Positions 1-7,877 of a stretch of DNA of 64,000 nt are shown one piece after another. Location of the stretch: positions 2,056,501-2,120,500 of the forward strand of contig NC_020830.1 of the NCBI RefSeq assembly GCF_000152945.2, given 5' to 3'. Position 1 is the stretch's first letter. Every line of letters starts with the position of its first letter. A program made the position numbers and the translations under genes. The notes below the pieces were generated by a model, which had not been told where the DNA came from, ran no database searches, and saw nothing but the letters and a program-made list of their open reading frames with translations. The stretch is from Polaribacter sp. MED152 (GTDB lineage Bacteria; Bacteroidota; Bacteroidia; Flavobacteriales; Flavobacteriaceae).

Positions 1-258
1 TTGTATCCATTCTAATTGATTTAGGTTCAATTTACCATCAACAATTTCTGTATCAATTTTTTCAAAAAGGTTGCTGTCTGCAGTAATTTGCATGCCATTT
101 TTTAGTGATTGATCTACAGTTATTTTTGCATATAAATTCACTTTTAATTCCTTTAAATTAGCAACGTCAAAAGTTCTAGTTTCAATGTTCTTGTTTCCTT
201 TGATCTGCCCAATTAAAGTTGAGCTGGTAAAAACGAGCAGTATTAGTAATTTTTTCAT
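1..258 (-). CDS. GIN-domain (DUF2807) secreted protein, 3' part cut by window edge
   Basis: The ATG is at 258 and 86 codons are visible before the reading frame leaves the window. The first 20 or so residues are a signal peptide ending near Ile-Gly-Gln, so the protein is probably exported. The following segment has the look of the 'head GIN' beta-helical domain (DUF2807): short alternating stretches such as FDVANLKELKV, ITVDQS and LFEKIDTEIVDGKL. Members of this family are secreted or surface beta-helix proteins of Bacteroidota with no settled function. It is the last visible gene of a minus-strand operon with the lipoprotein at 263-646 (4 bases between them) and DoxX. The family call rests on a fragment. 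Confidence 0.7.
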   Translation of the reverse strand, partial: MKKLLILLVFTSSTLIGQIKGNKNIETRTFDVANLKELKVNLYAKITVDQSLKNGMQITADSNLFEKIDTEIVDGKLNLNQLEWIQ

Positions 259-262
259 GATA

Positions 263-646
263 TTATTTTTTAATGATTGTAGCTGTTGTATCGTTAAATT
301 TTGTTTGATAGATTAAAGTTTCGGGTTTGTACTCGAATGTTATTTTTCTGTTGTCTTCATTTTTTAATTCGTAGTCAAATCCGTTTTTAACAAATTTAAA
401 GGTGATGCTATTTACAGCTGTTTCTTCTTGAAAATTAACTTCATAAATACCATCATTATTTTCATCGGTTAAAGGATAGCTTTCTCGCCATTGATTTGGT
501 AAAAAACTACCTCTAATCCCTAAGGATTCTATGCCATCTATTCCATTTGTGTCTACTATAAAAGTTACATTTTTTTGATGTTCTTTTTGAACGCAGCTTG
601 CAAATACCCCTAAAAATAGTAGGCTTGTTGTTATAAATTTTTTCAT
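263..646 (-). CDS. Small lipoprotein with a starch-binding-like (CBM20/48-type) beta-sandwich domain
   Basis: 127 residues. A hydrophobic signal ends in a lipobox (FAS-Cys18), so the mature protein should be lipid-anchored in the envelope. The rest (about 25-127) resembles a single immunoglobulin-like glycan-binding fold: an opening VTFIVD strand, 'LGIRGSFLPNQW', an acidic turn DENNDGIYEV, and 'ITFKFVKNGFDYEL'. This arrangement occurs in CBM20/CBM48-like modules attached to many Bacteroidota enzymes, but here it stands alone. It lies 9 bases after DoxX and 4 bases before the GIN-domain gene, so the three are probably co-transcribed. Ligand unknown; sugar binding is inferred only from fold resemblance. 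Confidence 0.65.
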   Translation of the reverse strand: MKKFITTSLLFLGVFASCVQKEHQKNVTFIVDTNGIDGIESLGIRGSFLPNQWRESYPLTDENNDGIYEVNFQEETAVNSITFKFVKNGFDYELKNEDNRKITFEYKPETLIYQTKFNDTTATIIKK

Positions 647-655
647 AATTTTAAT

Positions 656-1153
656 TTATTGATTTAATTTTTTTGCGATTATATAGTCAATTCCAAATCT
701 TCCAGATCCTAAATAAAGGTGATACAATGAGACCCATAAAAATCCCATTGCTGGCAACATAGACCACATTCCTTGGTTCCATTTTTGCAAGAAAATTGCG
801 ACTAACATTGTACACATAATCAAGAAAGATGCAATTCTGGTTTTAAAACCAAGAGCCAGCATTAAACCACCAACTGCTTCAGAGAAAGCACCCATCCATG
901 CAAAAAATACTGGAGCTAAGGCAAAGATTCCACCATATTCTGCAACATCTTTTGGAAACCATGCTACCACTTCAAAAAAGCCTAAATTTTCTGTATTAGA
1001 CCAAGGCAAGCCAAATTTGTCTGAGCCAAAGCTTAAGGTTAGTAATAAACCGCAAATAATTCTTGGTATGCTAAAAAGTAAATCTGCAAACCAACTTTTT
1101 TGGATAATTGGAGTAATAATAAATTTTGATAAACGAATGAATTGTGCTTTCAT
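656..1153 (-). CDS. DoxX family membrane protein
   Basis: 165 residues with four predicted membrane segments (about 25-45, 75-95, 105-125, 135-150). The DoxX pattern is clear: 'RIICGLLLTLSFGSDKFGLPW' near the first helix, then 'AWMGAFSEAVGGLMLALGFKTR', in which the Glu-x-x-Gly-Gly is typical. DoxX proteins are small inner-membrane proteins; some form complexes that handle thiol or redox stress, but most have no known role. It is first in a three-gene minus operon. A poor TAnnTTTG-like element (CAACTTTG, plus-strand 1184-1191) sits upstream of the ATG. Confidence 0.85.
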   Translation of the reverse strand: MKAQFIRLSKFIITPIIQKSWFADLLFSIPRIICGLLLTLSFGSDKFGLPWSNTENLGFFEVVAWFPKDVAEYGGIFALAPVFFAWMGAFSEAVGGLMLALGFKTRIASFLIMCTMLVAIFLQKWNQGMWSMLPAMGFLWVSLYHLYLGSGRFGIDYIIAKKLNQ

Positions 1154-1300
1154 AATAGAGTTATTGTTCTGTTTGTATTTGGTTACAAAGTTGAACTTAA
1201 TCTATCTTTTAAAAGACTTAGAAGGTAAAAGCTGGGCTCATTTACAATTTGAGACGTCTTATTTTGGGCTAGAGCCCTATCAAACTCAATCTAAATTTAA
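1154..1300. other. Intergenic region with two small palindromes
   Basis: The spacer between the DoxX start and the AraC-gene stop holds an 8-bp perfect palindrome AGACGTCT (1252-1259) and a GGGCT-AG-AGCCC hairpin (1265-1276). Neither is followed by a T-run on either strand, so they do not look like terminators. They may be protein-binding sites for the DoxX operon. No gene is visible. Confidence 0.35.
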
Positions 1301-2485
1301 TTAAGATTTTAAGGTATTTAAAAATTCGGTAGGCGAGCTTTGTGTAATTTTTTTAAACACTCTATTAAAGGTTGCTTTGCTGTTAAAACCACAATCGTAA
1401 GCAATACCTAAAAGAGAAAGTTGTTGGTGTTCTCCTGATTTTAATTTTGCTTTAAAGGTGTTTACTCTGTATTCGTTAATAAAGTCGTTAAAGTTTTTGC
1501 CAAAACCAGTATTGATGATTTTGCTTAATTCAGCTCTCGTAAGATTTAAGGATTTAGACAAGTCAGAAAGATTTAAATCTGGATTTAAATAGGGCTTTTC
1601 TCTATTCATAAAAGTGCTAACCTTTTCTAAGTCTGATTCTAAAAACTCACTAGAATTGTTTTTTTGTTGAGGTATACTTTCTGGATTTGGTGAGAAACTA
1701 AAGGATAATTTATTCAGTTTTGTGGTATCTGTAAAATAGCCTTTAATGCCTACAAATAACACAACAAGTGCCATAAAAATGTTTAACCACCATCGTTGTG
1801 TATAATTTAATTCAATAATAAGGCTACCCACAATATCTTGTAAAGAACTGTAAAGAAAAAGCAGTGTAAACGCAATTAAAAAACTAAGTATCCAATTCAG
1901 TTCTAGTTTATAAGTATTAGAAAAGTATTCTCTGATTCTTTTTCTGTAATTGTAAAAAAGTTGAAAAGTAAAGGCTAAATATAGAAGCATTTGAGCAAAA
2001 CTAACAAATATTAAAATAGGTTGTATTATTGGCTCATCTAAGGAAAGTTTTAAAATTCCGTTTTGAGTTTCATCAAAACCTGGTTGTAAGCTGTCATAAA
2101 AATAAATGGTTAAACGAAAGAGAATTAAAGAGAAAGCTAATACAAAATGAAGCCAATCTTTTTTGCGAAATGTAAAATTAGACGTTGTAATTGCTTTCAC
2201 ATAAAAATAAATTAAAGGCGCAATTGCAACTCCCATTGGTATTAAGAAATAATTGATTTTTGTATTTCTAAAAACATTATACCAGCCCATAAAACCAACT
2301 GTATAGCAGGTTTGCTCGTAACATATGATAAGTAGAATTAAACCTAGAAATAAATCGGATATATTTTTCTTTTTAAAATATCTCGCCAACAATAATGCAA
2401 CAAAAACTAATCCTTGAAAAACAAGAATTAATAATGGTGTGCTGTACAGATTAAAATCTGGAAAGGATAAGAAAAATGATGGCAT
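1301..2485 (-). CDS. AraC family regulator with N-terminal membrane domain
   Basis: 394 residues. The N-terminal ~240 residues carry seven to eight hydrophobic helices, starting with 'STPLLILVFQGLVFVALLLARYF'-like segments; the last ~105 residues are an AraC-type double helix-turn-helix ('LNLSDLSKSLNLTRAELSKII' and 'IAYDCGFNSKATFNRVFKK', each part of one HTH). This membrane-plus-AraC layout is common in Flavobacteriia and suggests a sensor in the inner membrane that acts directly on DNA. It is 4 bases downstream of the molybdopterin subunit, so it is translated from the same transcript and probably controls that operon, perhaps by feedback. The signal it senses is unknown. Confidence 0.85.
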   Translation of the reverse strand: MPSFFLSFPDFNLYSTPLLILVFQGLVFVALLLARYFKKKNISDLFLGLILLIICYEQTCYTVGFMGWYNVFRNTKINYFLIPMGVAIAPLIYFYVKAITTSNFTFRKKDWLHFVLAFSLILFRLTIYFYDSLQPGFDETQNGILKLSLDEPIIQPILIFVSFAQMLLYLAFTFQLFYNYRKRIREYFSNTYKLELNWILSFLIAFTLLFLYSSLQDIVGSLIIELNYTQRWWLNIFMALVVLFVGIKGYFTDTTKLNKLSFSFSPNPESIPQQKNNSSEFLESDLEKVSTFMNREKPYLNPDLNLSDLSKSLNLTRAELSKIINTGFGKNFNDFINEYRVNTFKAKLKSGEHQQLSLLGIAYDCGFNSKATFNRVFKKITQSSPTEFLNTLKS

Positions 2486-2489
2486 TATA

Positions 2490-4640
2490 TTATCCTAAAA
2501 CAGTGCTCTTTTTTAATTCTTTTACAAAAGGCTGGCTATACAATCTTTGACCTAATGCTGCATGAATAGCATTGGAAATTGCTCCAGCTGCAGGTGGTAA
2601 ACCAGGTTCTCCTAAACCAGTTGGTTTTTGGTCATTTTCTACAAAATAAACATCTACTTTAGGTGTTTCTTGTATTCTAATAAGTCTGTAAGTATCAAAG
2701 TTTTTATGCTCGGGTTTACCGTCTTTAAAAGAGAAATCAGAATACATGGCATGACCAATTCCGTCTAAAACTCCACCTTCAACTTGATTTTTAGCTCCTG
2801 TAGGATTTACCAATATTCCACAGTCTACAGCAACTGTAACCTTTTCAATAATAGGATAACCATCTTTTAAAGTGATGTCTGCAATTTCTGCAACATGAGT
2901 ATTATGGCTGTAATAAGCTGCAAAACCTTGGTAAACTCCCTCTTTAGTTTTACCCCAATTTGCTTTTTCTCTTACCAATTTTATAGTGTCTTCCATTCTT
3001 TGACCTGAATATTCTATATTTTCATCGGTAGTATTTTTTACATTCTGTAACAAGTCTAAGCGTAATTGAATTGTGTCTACCCCAAGTTCATTAGCCAATT
3101 CATCAAAAAACGATTGTTCTGCAAATGCTAAAAAATTAGTGTAAGGTGCTCTCCAAGCACCTGTGGTAATATTGCTTTTGTAACTTTCTGTATCTACTTT
3201 ATAGTTTGGTATACATCCTGCAGGAAAAAAGTTAGGAATTAAACCATACATATTACCATTTATAGCTGCTTCTTTTAAATGATAACCTGATACTTTACCA
3301 TCTTTTAAAGAGGCTTTTATTCTGTATTTAATTGCTGGTCTGTATGTACCTGCAGTCATATCATCTTCTCTAGAGAAAACAACTTTTATAGGTTGTTTTG
3401 CGATGTTGGAAATTTCTGCTGCTTCTAAAGCAAAATCTCCATACAAACGTCTTCCAAAACCACCACCCATTCTTGTCATTTCACAATGAATAGTTTCTAC
3501 TTTTCTATCTAATAATTGAGCAACTCTATTTACTGTCCATTGTGGAGTTTGAATTGGCCCTACCAAATGTACTTTGTCTGCTGTTACATTTGCATAAAAG
3601 TTCATTGGCTCTAAACAATTATGAGGTAAAAAAGGTGAATGATATGTTCTCTCAATAACCTTATCTGCATTTTTGAAAGCCTTATTAATATTACCATCTT
3701 CTCTTCTAGTATTAAATTTTTTACCATCTAAAATTTTGGTCAGAATCTCATCGTGATTTTTTGTGCTTTCTGGTTTTTCAGATTTCCAATTCGCAGATAA
3801 TGCTTTTTTACCTTTCATTGCAGCCCAGGTAGAATTGGCTAAAACAGCCACTTTATTACCAAATTTTATAACATCAACTACACCATTCACGGCTTTAGCT
3901 TTTGAATCGTCAAAATCTACTAATTGTTGTCCAAAAGCAGGTGGTCTTAAAACAGAAGCAATCATCATATTGTCTGCTTTATAATCTAAACCAAATAATG
4001 GTTTACCTGTAATAATTTTATCTATATCTACGTTTACAGCATCTTTACCTATAATAGTAAAATCTTTTTGGTCTTTAAGTTTTACATCTTCAGGTACTTC
4101 TAATAAAGCAGCTTCTTTTACTACATCTCCATAATTAAATTCATCGCCATTTGCGTTGGAAATAATTCCTTTTGAGGTTGATAATGTATTGACATCTACA
4201 TTCCATTTTGTTGCTGCAGCATTTAGTAACATTTGTCTAGCAGTTGCTCCTGTTTGTCTAAGAGCATCCCAACCTTGACGAATTGACTGACTTCCTCCTG
4301 CAACTTGTCTTGTAAAATTTTTGGTATCTAAAGCACCTTGTGCTACAGTAACTTTGCTCCAATCTGCATCTAATTCTTCTGCAATTATCATTGGCATTGC
4401 AGTTTTTACACCTTGACCAATTTCTGGGTTAGGAGAAAAAATGGTTACATAGCCTTCATCAGAAATTCTTATAAAGGCATTAAAATCATTAAAATTAAGG
4501 CTAGCAACATCAACAGGCATTGTAGCTTCTGGCTTACAGGCTGTTAAAAAATTGAATCCTATAAGTAAACCACCACTAGCCAAAGCAGAGGTTTTTAAAA
4601 AATTTCTTCGACTAAAATTATTTTTGTTTTGTAGTTTCAT
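2490..4640 (-). CDS. Molybdopterin-binding subunit of a xanthine dehydrogenase-family hydroxylase (isoquinoline 1-oxidoreductase beta-like)
   Basis: 716 residues. The N-terminus has a twin-arginine signal (SRRNFLK, residues 10-16) followed by a hydrophobic stretch ending LTAC, so export folded through Tat and possibly lipid anchoring are likely. Molybdenum-cofactor signatures are present: 'GGGFGRRLYGDF', 'GAWRAPYTNFLAFAEQ', 'GGVLDGIGHAMYSD', and 'TGLGEPGLPPAAGAI', whose Glu678 matches the catalytic base of the family. Single-chain periplasmic IorB-type enzymes oxidise N-heterocycles or aldehydes by adding water-derived oxygen. It pairs with the iron-sulfur subunit 19 bases upstream. No FAD subunit or maturation gene (XdhC-like) is nearby. 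The substrate cannot be read from sequence. Confidence 0.9.
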   Translation of the reverse strand: MKLQNKNNFSRRNFLKTSALASGGLLIGFNFLTACKPEATMPVDVASLNFNDFNAFIRISDEGYVTIFSPNPEIGQGVKTAMPMIIAEELDADWSKVTVAQGALDTKNFTRQVAGGSQSIRQGWDALRQTGATARQMLLNAAATKWNVDVNTLSTSKGIISNANGDEFNYGDVVKEAALLEVPEDVKLKDQKDFTIIGKDAVNVDIDKIITGKPLFGLDYKADNMMIASVLRPPAFGQQLVDFDDSKAKAVNGVVDVIKFGNKVAVLANSTWAAMKGKKALSANWKSEKPESTKNHDEILTKILDGKKFNTRREDGNINKAFKNADKVIERTYHSPFLPHNCLEPMNFYANVTADKVHLVGPIQTPQWTVNRVAQLLDRKVETIHCEMTRMGGGFGRRLYGDFALEAAEISNIAKQPIKVVFSREDDMTAGTYRPAIKYRIKASLKDGKVSGYHLKEAAINGNMYGLIPNFFPAGCIPNYKVDTESYKSNITTGAWRAPYTNFLAFAEQSFFDELANELGVDTIQLRLDLLQNVKNTTDENIEYSGQRMEDTIKLVREKANWGKTKEGVYQGFAAYYSHNTHVAEIADITLKDGYPIIEKVTVAVDCGILVNPTGAKNQVEGGVLDGIGHAMYSDFSFKDGKPEHKNFDTYRLIRIQETPKVDVYFVENDQKPTGLGEPGLPPAAGAISNAIHAALGQRLYSQPFVKELKKSTVLG

Positions 4641-4659
4641 GTTGTTCTAATTTTAGTGA

Positions 4660-5118
4660 TTACATTTTACTTGCAGCTACCTTTACTGCTTTTTCAATTC
4701 TATTATAAGATGCACATCTACAGATATTACCATGCATTGCTTCTCTTATTTCTTCTTCTGATGGATTACTGTTTTCGTTTAAAAAGGCAGATGCTGTCAT
4801 AATTTGTCCTGCTTGACAGTAACCACATTGTGGTACATCAATTTCTTTCCAAGCTTCTTGCACAGGGTGTTTACCATCTTCAGACAAGCCTTCTATAGTA
4901 GTAATTTTTACATCATCTAAAAGCGAAACTTGCATTTGACAACTTCTTACGGCTGTTCCATCTAAATGAACAGTACAAGCACCACATTGTGCAATTCCGC
5001 AACCAAATTTTGTACCCACTAAATTAAGTTCGTCTCTTAAAATCCATAAAAGAGGAGTGTCTTCATCTGCAGTAACAGATCTATTTTTTCCATTAATATT
5101 TAATGTATAGTTTGGCAT
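4660..5118 (-). CDS. (2Fe-2S) iron-sulfur subunit of the molybdenum hydroxylase
   Basis: 152 residues, the usual size for the small subunit (IorA/CoxS type). The N-terminal plant-ferredoxin-like cluster is ligated by Cys40, Cys45, Cys48 and Cys60 (GCGIAQCGACTVHLDG...SC); the C-terminal four-helix domain carries the second cluster at 'CGYCQAG' (near 99-102) and 'GNICRCASY' (near 132-134). It passes electrons from the molybdenum site to an outside acceptor. There is no signal peptide of its own; in this family the subunit is thought to ride out with the Tat-tagged large subunit. First gene of the operon with the Moco subunit and the AraC regulator. Confidence 0.93.
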   Translation of the reverse strand: MPNYTLNINGKNRSVTADEDTPLLWILRDELNLVGTKFGCGIAQCGACTVHLDGTAVRSCQMQVSLLDDVKITTIEGLSEDGKHPVQEAWKEIDVPQCGYCQAGQIMTASAFLNENSNPSEEEIREAMHGNICRCASYNRIEKAVKVAASKM

Positions 5119-5206
5119 AGGAAGTATTTTTAGAATTTGATTTGTAAGTTACAAAAAATTCTAATTGAAAATAATGAGCAGAATAATTTAACAATTCTAT
5201 AATTTA

Positions 5207-6361
5207 TTACTCTGATTTATAGAAATCAAAACCTAAGGTTGGTTTGGCATTGTTATCAAAAAGAGTGGCATTATCCCAATGAGAACCTTGGCCCCATCTT
5301 GTAGCACAGTTATTAGAAAGCCAAGCAGGCTCCCAATAAACAAGGCCTGAGCCACCTGCAGTTTTTATGGCTTGTTTTAAATCTAAAAGATATTTTAACT
5401 GACCAGCTTGAGTAGCTTCATAACCCGTAATTAGGGCATCTGTACCTAAGATATTATTTGCACTATCTGCATTTAGAAGGCTAAATGGATAAGCGGTTTC
5501 TACAATCATTAATTTTTTACTGTAAGTATCTATTAAGTTTTTTAAAACTGGAGCTACATTTTGAATGGTATACTGAGACCAATTTGGGTAATAAGAAAGC
5601 CCAATCCAATCAAAATCTTTAACACCATTTTCTTTAGCTTCTTTAAACCACCAAAGACCATTTTCTGGTTGAGCGATGTGAAGCATTACTTCTATGTTTT
5701 TATTCTTCTCTTTAGATAAATCTCTAACTGCTTTAATGCCTTTATTTAGTAAAAATGAATTCCTAGGCCAATCCATAGGATTTGCATTGTTGTCTTTTTG
5801 TAAAATCATTAAATTGATTTCATTACCAACTTGTACCATTTCTGGTAGCAAATTTTTATCAGATAGTTTTTCTAAAACATTATAGGTATAATTGTAAATA
5901 GAATCTCCTAACACTGGTAAATTATCTATTACTGGTAACCAAGCTTTAGGTATTTTTTGTTTTTCTGGATCTACCCAATCATCAGAATAATGAAAATCTA
6001 AGAGTACTTTGGTATTTGTGTTTTTTGCTCTTTGAATGGTTTTTTCTACGTCTTCATAGTTAGAATAATTGGTCCAAGTTGGATTGTGCCATAAACGAAC
6101 CCGAACTAAATTGCATCCACCCTCTGCAAAAATTTTAAAAACATCTTCAGTTTTACCTTCCTTGTTTTTGTAGGATACACCACAATTTTCCATCTCATTT
6201 ACATAAGACAAATCTGCTCCTAGATAAAACTCCTCTGGATTTACATCAACTATAGAACTGCTTGAGTCAGTTTCTTCTTTTTCTGATGAGCATGAGAAAA
6301 GTGCAAATATTGATAGGATGAAAAATGAAAATTTCAGTTTTTTTAGCACAACCACTAGCAT
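5207..6361 (-). CDS. Glycoside hydrolase family 53, arabinogalactan endo-beta-1,4-galactanase, lipoprotein
   Basis: 384 residues. A lipoprotein signal ends at Cys24 (ALFSC), followed by a Ser/Glu-rich linker. The TIM barrel opens with 'FYLGADLSYVNEMENCG' and 'GGCNLVRVRLWHNP', both hallmarks of GH53. The two catalytic carboxylates are visible: acid/base Glu181 in VGNEIN and nucleophile Glu288 in IVETAYP. GH53 enzymes cut beta-1,4-galactan side chains of pectin-like polysaccharides. Being a lipoprotein, it likely sits on the outer membrane. No SusC/SusD pair or other galactan genes adjoin it, so it is not part of a visible polysaccharide utilisation locus. A well-supported family call; the exact galactan is inferred. 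Confidence 0.92.
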   Translation of the reverse strand: MLVVVLKKLKFSFFILSIFALFSCSSEKEETDSSSSIVDVNPEEFYLGADLSYVNEMENCGVSYKNKEGKTEDVFKIFAEGGCNLVRVRLWHNPTWTNYSNYEDVEKTIQRAKNTNTKVLLDFHYSDDWVDPEKQKIPKAWLPVIDNLPVLGDSIYNYTYNVLEKLSDKNLLPEMVQVGNEINLMILQKDNNANPMDWPRNSFLLNKGIKAVRDLSKEKNKNIEVMLHIAQPENGLWWFKEAKENGVKDFDWIGLSYYPNWSQYTIQNVAPVLKNLIDTYSKKLMIVETAYPFSLLNADSANNILGTDALITGYEATQAGQLKYLLDLKQAIKTAGGSGLVYWEPAWLSNNCATRWGQGSHWDNATLFDNNAKPTLGFDFYKSE

Positions 6362-6418
6362 TAATTTCTTTTATAATTTCTAAGTGAAGTTAGTAAAAGT
6401 TTACAGCTCTAAAAAATT

Positions 6419-6446
6419 AAAGCCTGAGTTTTAAAACTCAGGCTTT
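6419..6446 (-). terminator. Rho-independent terminator of ssb
   Basis: A perfect 28-base palindrome whose arms read AAAGCCTGAGTTTT and its complement. Read on the minus strand it is followed by TTTAATTTTTT-like T-rich sequence, placed 7 bases after the ssb stop codon. On the plus strand there is no T-run, so it serves ssb. Confidence 0.8.
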
Positions 6447-6452
6447 CTAAAA

Positions 6453-6788
6453 CTATTTGTTTCCAAGCATTAGCAACTCATTACAGACTATTTCTGTAAT
6501 GTATCTTTTTTCTCCTTCTTTGGTTTCATAATTTCTGCTAGTAAGTTTACCTTCAATAGCAACTTCGCTGCCTTTTTGCAGGTATCTTTCTATAATATCT
6601 GCTGTTTTATTCCAAGCCACAATATTGTGCCATTGCGTGTCTGTAACTTTATCGCCATTATTATTTTTATAACTCTCGTTTGTAGCAATAGAGAATTTTG
6701 CTAATTTTTTACCACTATCTAAAGTGATGATTTCTGGGTTGTTTCCTAAATTTCCAATTAGTTGTACTTTGTTTCTTAACGTACTCAT
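6453..6788 (-). CDS. ssb: Short single-stranded DNA-binding protein
   Basis: 111 residues with one OB-fold: 'NKVQLIGNLGNNPEI', 'GKKLAKFSIATNESY', 'TQWHNIVAWNKTADI', 'LQKGSEVAIEGKLTSRNYE'. It binds single-stranded DNA during replication and repair. It ends at about the last OB strand (ELLMLGNK) and lacks the disordered linker and acidic DDDIPF-type tip by which standard SSBs of 140-180 residues recruit partner proteins. That makes it probably a second, specialised SSB rather than the main one. The gene is divergent from the zinc-ribbon gene at 6947; a CATCTTTG element (plus 6841-6848) may be its -7 box. Confidence 0.92.
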   Translation of the reverse strand: MSTLRNKVQLIGNLGNNPEIITLDSGKKLAKFSIATNESYKNNNGDKVTDTQWHNIVAWNKTADIIERYLQKGSEVAIEGKLTSRNYETKEGEKRYITEIVCNELLMLGNK

Positions 6789-6868
6789 AAGATAAGTTTT
6801 TAAATTAATTTATTTGTTTTGCCATTATTGTTAGACACTGCAAAGATGCAATTCAAGGAAAGTTATAA

Positions 6869-6920
6869 TCGGTTATAAAGCGCTTACTTTCGGTTGTAAA
6901 TATTTGTAGTCGTTTGTAAA
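6869..6920 (+). promoter_or_regulatory. Three direct repeats, candidate operator array between ssb and the zinc-ribbon gene
   Basis: TCGGTTATAAA (6869-6879), TCGGTTGTAAA (6890-6900) and TCGTTTGTAAA (6910-6920) start 21 and 20 bases apart, i.e. two helical turns. A further partial copy AGTTATAA (6861-6868) lies one turn before the first GGTTATAA. The last copy covers the -33 box of the plus-strand promoter. This is the pattern of a multimeric repressor or activator site. The binding protein is unknown. Confidence 0.55.
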
Positions 6921-6942
6921 CGAATAAATAGTTGTACTTTTA
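6913..6942 (+). promoter_or_regulatory. Bacteroidota-type promoter of the zinc-ribbon gene
   Basis: TTTG at 6913-6916 (-33), 18 bases, then TACTTTTA at 6935-6942 (-7; consensus TAnnTTTG, last base deviating). Only 4 bases separate the -7 box from the ATG, so the transcript would be leaderless or nearly so. Confidence 0.6.
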
Positions 6943-6946
6943 CAGC

Positions 6947-7300
6947 ATGGAAAATAGAACTTGTTTAGAGTGTGGAGAACCTGTTAAAGGCAGAGTAGAT
7001 AAGAAATTTTGCTCTGATTATTGTAGAAATTCTTACAATAATAAAGTAAATAAAGATAGTAAAAACCTTATTAGAAATATTAATAATAGACTTAGAAAAA
7101 ATTATAAAATTTTATCTGATTTAAACGTTTCAGGCAAAACCAAAGTAACTCGAACCAAGTTATATGACAAGGGTTTCGATTTTCAATTTTTTACATCAAT
7201 CTATAAAACAAAAACAGGTAACACCTATTTTTATGTGTATGATGAAGGTTATTTAGCGCTAGAAAACGAAGTATTTTTATTAATTAAAAGAGAAGCGTAA
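6947..7300 (+). CDS. Zinc-ribbon protein of unknown function
   Basis: 117 residues from the ATG at 6947; an in-frame TTG at 6932 lies inside the promoter and is not a credible start. The N-terminus has a treble-clef or zinc-ribbon pattern, 'TCLECGEP' then 'KFCSDYCRN' (CxxC and CxxxC), followed by a basic, Asn/Lys-rich helix (about 28-55) and a C-terminal mixed segment ending 'GYLALENEVFLLIKREA'. I believe similar proteins occur throughout Flavobacteriia but no function is known to me. The basic middle suggests nucleic-acid contact (inference). It is divergent from ssb across a repeat array, so the two may be co-regulated. Confidence 0.75.
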   Translation: MENRTCLECGEPVKGRVDKKFCSDYCRNSYNNKVNKDSKNLIRNINNRLRKNYKILSDLNVSGKTKVTRTKLYDKGFDFQFFTSIYKTKTGNTYFYVYDEGYLALENEVFLLIKREA

Positions 7301-7303
7301 AAC

Positions 7304-7771
7304 TTATTTCCAAGTATTGCCTTTTACTTTTATAGCCGCTTTTAAAACATCTTTTTGACTTAATTGCCCTATTAACTTTCCATTATCACATACAGGAAAT
7401 CTTCTTCTGTGAGAACTTATAAATTTAAAAGCCGCATCAAAAATATTCATGTCTTTATCTATGGTATCTACATCTGTAACCATGTATTTACCAACTGTGT
7501 TATTAGTATCAGAAGGCATGTTGTAGTATTTGCTTTCAGAAATATGTTTGATACAATCCGTTTCAGAAATAATGCCTATTAGTTGATTGTTATCGTTTAC
7601 AACTGGACCTCCAGAAATTTTGTTCTTTATTAATAATGCAATAACATGGTCTAAAGAATCTTCTGCTTTAAACGTTATTAATTTTGTAGTCATGTAATCT
7701 GAAACTAAAATTTGTTCTTCACTCTTTGAGTGAGACTCGTCTCTTTTACCTTGAAAGCTCTTAATTCCCAT
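7304..7771 (-). CDS. Tandem CBS domain protein
   Basis: 155 residues. After a charged N-terminal stretch there are two CBS motifs: 'VSDYMTTKLITFKAEDSLDHVIALL' to 'GIISETDCIKHI' (split here, about 24-78) and 'VGKYMVTDVDTIDKDMNIFDA' to 'LIGQLSQKDVLKA' (about 88-145). CBS pairs bind adenine nucleotides and sense energy or second messengers; standing alone, they usually act on a partner protein. The stop lies 3 bases from that of the convergent zinc-ribbon gene. No partner can be named from the context. Confidence 0.88.
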   Translation of the reverse strand: MGIKSFQGKRDESHSKSEEQILVSDYMTTKLITFKAEDSLDHVIALLIKNKISGGPVVNDNNQLIGIISETDCIKHISESKYYNMPSDTNNTVGKYMVTDVDTIDKDMNIFDAAFKFISSHRRRFPVCDNGKLIGQLSQKDVLKAAIKVKGNTWK

Positions 7772-7877
7772 TTTAGTTAGTTTTTAGTTTCTTCTAAAAT
7801 TACAGATTTTTCTGTTTTATCCAACATTTAACAAAAGTTTTTTTTATTTCATACATTTATAAAAACTTAACAATCAA

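Noticed and set aside
1017..1304. Plus-strand ORF of 95 codons opposite the DoxX gene
   Set aside because: It is largely antisense to a clear DoxX gene, its translation has no family features, and it has no promoter or sensible start context.
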